The translations under genes and the position numbers were made by a program. Of a DNA stretch of 64,000 nucleotides, positions 60,460 through 64,000 are shown one piece after another. The stretch is from JAXMCK01 sp046349395 (GTDB taxonomy: Bacteria; Pseudomonadota; Alphaproteobacteria; Geminicoccales; Geminicoccaceae), in NCBI GenBank assembly GCA_046349395.1, contig JAXMCK010000003.1, forward strand, positions 372,001-436,000, written 5' to 3'. The first letter of the stretch is position 1, and each line of letters opens with the position of its first letter. Below the pieces are notes generated by a model, which saw only the letters and a list, made by a program, of their open reading frames with translations, made no database searches and was not told where the DNA came from.

Positions 60460-61302
60460 TCACGCCCAGTGGATGCTGGCCTGGAAGGCCACGTGGTCGT
60501 CGCCGTTGACCGTGTAGAGATCGTGGCCGCCATCCTCGCGCGGCCGGCCCATCAGGCGCAGCGAATCGAAGTGGAACAGGGGTCGCACGCCGCGGAACGA
60601 GAAGCGGGCGGGCCGTCGTTCGGGATGGTGCCGCTGGGCGGCCGCCATCAGCAGCATCGCCTGCAGCGGGCCATGCACCACGAGGCCCGGATACTTCTCC
60701 ACCTCGGTGGCGTAGGGCAGCTCGTAGTGGATGCGGTGGCCGTTGAAGGTCAGGGCCGAGAAGCGGAACAGGAGGACGGTGTCGACGCTCACCGTGTCGG
60801 TCCAGATCGGATCGGCCGGGGCTTGCACCGGCTCGGGCGGGACGAAGCGATCGGGCATCGCGATGTAGACGATGTCCTGCTCCTCCTCGATGGCGAGGCC
60901 GCGGTCGGTGCCGAGCAGGTGCTTCACGGTGACGAACACCATCCGCCCCGTCTTGCCCTCCTTCTCGGCGACCTTGAGGATCTCCGACCGCTTGCGGAGG
61001 ACGTCGCCGACCTGGAGGGGCGCCTTGAAGGTGAGCCGGCCGCCGGCCCACATCCGCCGGTCCAGCGGTACCGGCGGCAGGAAGCCGCCGCGCTTGGGAT
61101 GACCGTCGGGGCCGACCTCGGACATCGGCACGATCGGCAGGAACGAGATCCAGTGCCACAGCTCGGGCAGCGGATCGCCGGCTTGGGCGTCGAGCGGACC
61201 GGACCCCAGCGTCGCGGCCAGTGCCCTTATCGGAACGGGCCAGGCGCGATCCTCCAGCTCCTCGACCCGGCCGACCCAGTCCTGCAGTGCCGCTTCGCCC
61301 AT
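60460..61302 (-). CDS. meh: MaoC-like mesaconyl-C4-CoA hydratase
   Basis: This 280-residue protein has two hotdog domains. The N-terminal one is of the FAS1-type dehydratase group (PLPELWHWISFLPI, then KRGGFLPPVPLDRRMWAGG). The C-terminal one has FSALTFNGHRIHYELPYATEVEKYPGLVVHGPL, where Asn/His and HGP form a MaoC-like active site. Adjacency to the mct-like gene matches the Mct-Meh order, in which Meh hydrates mesaconyl-C4-CoA to citramalyl-CoA. The ATG has GGAGGGG upstream. Confidence 0.72.
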   Translation of the reverse strand: MGEAALQDWVGRVEELEDRAWPVPIRALAATLGSGPLDAQAGDPLPELWHWISFLPIVPMSEVGPDGHPKRGGFLPPVPLDRRMWAGGRLTFKAPLQVGDVLRKRSEILKVAEKEGKTGRMVFVTVKHLLGTDRGLAIEEEQDIVYIAMPDRFVPPEPVQAPADPIWTDTVSVDTVLLFRFSALTFNGHRIHYELPYATEVEKYPGLVVHGPLQAMLLMAAAQRHHPERRPARFSFRGVRPLFHFDSLRLMGRPREDGGHDLYTVNGDDHVAFQASIHWA

Positions 61303-61327
61303 CGCACATCCCCTCCGACGCGAGGAC

Positions 61328-61345
61328 GATGCTAGCCGAAGCATC
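61328..61345. promoter_or_regulatory. Inverted repeat in the meh / iolE divergent region
   Basis: GATGCT and AGCATC flank six bases, 25 bases upstream of the meh start. It may be an operator controlling either side. Confidence 0.35.
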
Positions 61346-61433
61346 CGGCGATGGCAGCGGTGCCTTGGCGATTGGTCGCGTGCCGGTGCATGTTCGGCCC
61401 AGCACCGCGAACGGGCACAAGAGGACGACAGGG

Positions 61434-62336
61434 ATGGCTGTGCGCATCGGCATCGCACCGATCGGCTGGACGAACGACGATCTGCCGGAGTTGGGCGGCG
61501 AGATCACGCTGCAGCAGTGCCTGCGCGAGGCACGGCAGGCCGGCTATGCCGGTGTCGAGAAGGGCGGCAAGTTTCCGATGGACCCGAAGCAGCTGGGTCC
61601 GATTCTCGACGATCACGGCCTCGTCCTCGTTTCCGGCTGGTTCTCGGGCGGACTGCTGGAGACCACGGTCGACGAGGAGAAGAAGCGCATCCGAGTGCAG
61701 CTCGAGCTGTTCCAGGCGATGGGCTGCCCCGTCATCGTCTACGCCGAGACCTCGGGCACCGTGCAGAACCGGATCGAGGTGCCCGTGGCCGACCGGCCGA
61801 AGCTGAAGCCAGACGACATCCGCCGCTACGGCGAGAAGCTGACGAAGCTCGCCGACTGGCTCGTCACCGAGCACTGCCCGATGGCCTACCACCACCACAT
61901 GGGCACGGTGATCGAGACCGAGCCCGAGATCGATCTCCTGATGGACTCGACGGACCGCTCCGTCGGCCTGCTGTTCGACACCGGACACCTGACGTTCGCC
62001 GGGGGCGATGTGCCCGGCACCCTGCAGCGGCATGGCAAAAGGGTGAACCACGTCCATTTCAAGAACATCCGGCCCAAGGTGCTGGAACGGGTGAAGAAGG
62101 AGAACTGGAGCTTCCTCAAGGGTGTCCTGGAGGGAGTTTTCACCGTGCCGGGCGACGAGGACGGGTGTGTCGACTTCAGGCAAGTATCGAAGATCCTGAA
62201 GGACATCGGCTATCAGGGGTGGATCGTGGTCGAGGCCGAGCAGGATCCGCGCAAGGCGAACCCGTTGGAGATGGCCGAGCTCGGCATGGAGGAGATCAGG
62301 GCGGCACTCGGGGAGGCCAAGATCGAGGTGGCATGA
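61434..62336 (+). CDS. iolE: Inosose dehydratase
   Basis: IolE dehydrates 2-keto-myo-inositol to the dione that IolD hydrolyses. This 300-residue TIM-barrel protein of the xylose-isomerase-like family has VRIGIAPIGWTNDDLPELGG at the N-terminus, AYHHHMGTVIETEPEID, LLFDTGHLTFAGGD and VNHVHFKNIRP, with Glu, His and Asp ligands for the metal. It completes the iolG, iolE, iolD steps in this locus. The stop overlaps the ATG of the zinc-finger gene (ATGA). The frame is open upstream, but MAVRIGIAP is the family start. Confidence 0.92.
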   Translation: MAVRIGIAPIGWTNDDLPELGGEITLQQCLREARQAGYAGVEKGGKFPMDPKQLGPILDDHGLVLVSGWFSGGLLETTVDEEKKRIRVQLELFQAMGCPVIVYAETSGTVQNRIEVPVADRPKLKPDDIRRYGEKLTKLADWLVTEHCPMAYHHHMGTVIETEPEIDLLMDSTDRSVGLLFDTGHLTFAGGDVPGTLQRHGKRVNHVHFKNIRPKVLERVKKENWSFLKGVLEGVFTVPGDEDGCVDFRQVSKILKDIGYQGWIVVEAEQDPRKANPLEMAELGMEEIRAALGEAKIEVA

Positions 62337-62578
62337 CGAGCTCGACCGAGGAAGGCTGCGTGGTGTGCGGATCGGCGGTGCGGACGGACAAGCTGCCGGT
62401 GCGCGTGCGCCGGGGTGGCGTCGAGGTGGTGCGCCTCCTGGTGCCGATGCGGGTGTGCGACGAGTGCGGCTGGCAGACAATCGAGGATGCCGTGACGGAC
62501 GAGGTCGTCCAGCGGCTTGAGAAGGTCACCGAGCCCGGCGACGAGATCGTCTTCCCGAACGACGACGTGCTGCATTGA
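62333..62578 (+). CDS. Small YgiT-type zinc-finger protein
   Basis: This 81-residue protein has two CxxC pairs, CVVC near residue 9 and CDEC near residue 42, typical of MqsA/YgiT-type zinc fingers. TIEDAVTDEVVQRLEKV follows. The helix-turn-helix domain of MqsA is absent. It may bind RNA or protein. It is coupled to iolE by ATGA and followed by rlmJ after 22 bases. Confidence 0.65.
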   Translation: MTSSTEEGCVVCGSAVRTDKLPVRVRRGGVEVVRLLVPMRVCDECGWQTIEDAVTDEVVQRLEKVTEPGDEIVFPNDDVLH

Positions 62579-62600
62579 CGACCGCACGGCTCGCCGCGCC

Positions 62601-63422
62601 GTGCTGAGCTACCGCCACGCGTTCCACGCCGGCGGCTGGGCCGACGTGCTGAAGCACGCGGTCTTCACCTATTGCCTCGACTATGCGCTGAAGAAGCCGG
62701 CCCCGCTCTACGTGCTGGACACCCACGCCGGGGCCGGCGTCTACGACCTCGCCGACGCGATGTCTGCAAAGACCGGCGAGTGGCAGACCGGGGTCGGCCG
62801 ACTGATGGAGAACGTGACCGACCCGCCGGCGCTTCTTCGGCGCTATCTGGGCCTGCTGGCGGGCGCGACCGTCTATCCCGGGTCGCCCGCCATCGCGGTC
62901 CGGCTGCTCCGGCCGGGCGATCGCCTCGATCTAGTCGAGCTGCACCCGACGGACTTCGCGGCGCTGAGGGCGCGCTTCGGCGACCTGAAGGGTGCTCGGG
63001 TGAGCCGCGAGGACGGGCTGGAGGTCATGCAGCGCCGCCTGCCGCCGCACGAGCAGCGGGGCCTCGTGCTGATCGACCCGAGCTACGAGATCAAGACCGA
63101 GTACGAGACGGTGGTCACGGCCCTCGTGAACGCGCACCGCCGCTGGCCGAACGGCACCTACATTCTCTGGTATCCCGTGATCGAGCGGATGCGGGTCGCC
63201 GCGATGCTCGCAGCGATGGTGGGAAGTGGCATCCGTCGCCAGTACCGGATCGAGCTGCTGATGGCGGCCGACGGTGCGAGGCGCGGGATGACCGCGTCCG
63301 GGGTGCTGGTCGTCAATCCGCCTTGGACGCTTGCGGCAGAAGCCCACGATGGCCTGCCGTGGCTGGTCGAGCGCCTCGGCGCCGAAGCCGGCTTCACCGC
63401 CGGCTGGCTCGTCACGGAATGA
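62601..63422 (+). CDS. rlmJ: 23S rRNA (adenine2030-N6)-methyltransferase
   Basis: RlmJ methylates A2030 of 23S rRNA. This 273-residue protein starts at a GTG with VLSYRHAFHAGGWADVLKHAVF, the family hallmark. It has YVLDTHAGAGVYDL for SAM binding and LIDPSYEIKTEYE, where the usual DPPY reads DPSY. The upstream extension of the frame to 62517 has no family similarity. Its stop overlaps the next gene by ATGA. Confidence 0.9.
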   Translation: MLSYRHAFHAGGWADVLKHAVFTYCLDYALKKPAPLYVLDTHAGAGVYDLADAMSAKTGEWQTGVGRLMENVTDPPALLRRYLGLLAGATVYPGSPAIAVRLLRPGDRLDLVELHPTDFAALRARFGDLKGARVSREDGLEVMQRRLPPHEQRGLVLIDPSYEIKTEYETVVTALVNAHRRWPNGTYILWYPVIERMRVAAMLAAMVGSGIRRQYRIELLMAADGARRGMTASGVLVVNPPWTLAAEAHDGLPWLVERLGAEAGFTAGWLVTE

Positions 63423-63979
63423 GTCTTCTCGCGGCTACGGCCGGATATCTCCTCGGGCTGCGGGATCCGATCGTCGCCGACTTCATGCGTGCCTGGCCCG
63501 ACGAACCCGAGCAGCGCAACCTGCAGCCGACTATGTTGCCTGTGCAGGGCTTCCTGGGCGACCTCCGGGCCACAACGGGGCTGGCCGCGGACCTGGTCGA
63601 GGCCGCGCCGAACCTCGCCTGGCGGCAGACCTATGGCGCGGCCGAGATGCCGCCGTGCTTCCTCGATCGCTATGGCTGGACGGAACTGCTCGGCACGCGC
63701 GGACACTGGCGTAGCGACGAGCTGGCGGCCGGGTTCCTGCTGCTGGGCCCGGACACGCTCTATCCCGAGCATCGCCATGCCGCCGAGGAGATCTACATCG
63801 TCCTCGTCGGCACGGCCGACTGGTCCCGCGGCGGCGAGGGCTGGCGGAGGCGGATGCCGGGCGAGGTCGTCCACCACGACTCGCAGACCCCGCATGCGAT
63901 GCGCACCGGCGCCGAGCCGCTGCTCGCCCTCTATCTCTGGCGGGGTGGCGATCTCGCCGAGAAGTCCCGGCTGACCTGA
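63419..63979 (+). CDS. Cupin protein of the DMSP lyase-like family
   Basis: This 186-residue protein has a helical N-terminal part and a single cupin barrel. The metal site fits His118 and His120 (PEHRHAAEEIY), Glu124 and His159 (TPHAM), and Tyr126 is where DddQ/DddL place a catalytic tyrosine. DMSP lyases cleave dimethylsulfoniopropionate to dimethyl sulfide and acrylate. The family match is moderate; a different small cupin enzyme is possible. It is coupled to rlmJ by an ATGA overlap. Confidence 0.65.
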   Translation: MSLLAATAGYLLGLRDPIVADFMRAWPDEPEQRNLQPTMLPVQGFLGDLRATTGLAADLVEAAPNLAWRQTYGAAEMPPCFLDRYGWTELLGTRGHWRSDELAAGFLLLGPDTLYPEHRHAAEEIYIVLVGTADWSRGGEGWRRRMPGEVVHHDSQTPHAMRTGAEPLLALYLWRGGDLAEKSRLT

Positions 63980-64000
63980 CCGACGATCCCGAGGAGTTGC

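Noticed and set aside
59226..61302. Complete 3-hydroxypropionate bicycle
   Set aside because: Only mct- and meh-like genes are here; no malonyl-CoA reductase, propionyl-CoA synthase or lyase is visible.
55453..62336. Complete myo-inositol pathway
   Set aside because: Only iolG, iolE and iolD are present; iolB, iolC, iolA and iolJ are not in the window.

Overview
The window is GC-rich, densely packed bacterial chromosome, most like an alphaproteobacterium of the Rhodospirillales/Geminicoccales type. The gene families point that way: Xsc, MttB-like and dimethylglycine-dehydrogenase-like proteins, DUF1289, DUF599, DUF29, DUF3072, DUF971, a CGPC-type YbbN and a DMSP-lyase-like cupin. This placement is inferred from gene content, not from a phylogeny. 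About 56 protein genes, one tRNA-Gly with its own promoter and terminator, and one frameshifted SEC-C gene can be supported. Many genes overlap by 1 or 4 bases (ATGA, GTGA or TGATG junctions), so translational coupling is common. I saw no insertion sequence, integrase, phage gene, rRNA or CRISPR array.

Layout. 1-24 kb is mostly housekeeping: the start of a GDP-mannose pyrophosphorylase gene, an acyl-CoA ligase, RNase T2, a transporter/HEAT/cyclic-nucleotide-binding fusion, a serine hydrolase, a sugar dehydrogenase, a homocysteine methyltransferase, a J1-crystallin-type ADP-ribosylglycohydrolase coupled to an unknown gene, an rsmD/rluB/amidotransferase run, an SbcD/YhaN-like nuclease-ATPase pair, Trm112, a Lon-N-domain protein, YbbN, tRNA-Gly and a diguanylate cyclase. 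A 736-base gene-poor, compositionally uneven stretch (23914-24649) follows.

24.6-39.4 kb is the most striking part. A leftward run holds xsc (sulfoacetaldehyde acetyltransferase), a DUF29 gene, an MttB-family methyltransferase, two FAD/GcvT-fold dehydrogenases of the dimethylglycine/sarcosine dehydrogenase family and an EamA transporter. Diverging from xsc is a PotD/A/B/C-type ABC transporter. I suggest the whole set takes up and degrades an N-methylated sulfonate such as N-methyltaurine or taurine betaine: import, demethylation and oxidation to sulfoacetaldehyde, then cleavage by Xsc to acetyl phosphate and sulfite. The families are secure; the substrate is inference.

39.3-47.4 kb holds a signalling locus (28-residue membrane peptide, triple-PAS hybrid kinase with receiver and HPt, secreted molybdopterin-fold protein, divergent sigma-54 response regulator) and a polar amino acid ABC operon with unusual start codons. 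Both ABC operons carry a very stable hairpin just after the binding-protein gene.

47.4-64 kb has an alpha/beta hydrolase, uvrB, a GST, a family 3 glycosidase and a YddA/SbmA-like ABC protein with degenerate ATPase motifs. Then comes a myo-inositol locus (iolG, iolD, iolE) with an embedded mesaconyl-CoA pair (CaiB-type transferase/isomerase plus MaoC-like hydratase) and a GST-fold protein. The window ends with a small zinc-finger protein, rlmJ and the DMSP-lyase-like cupin.
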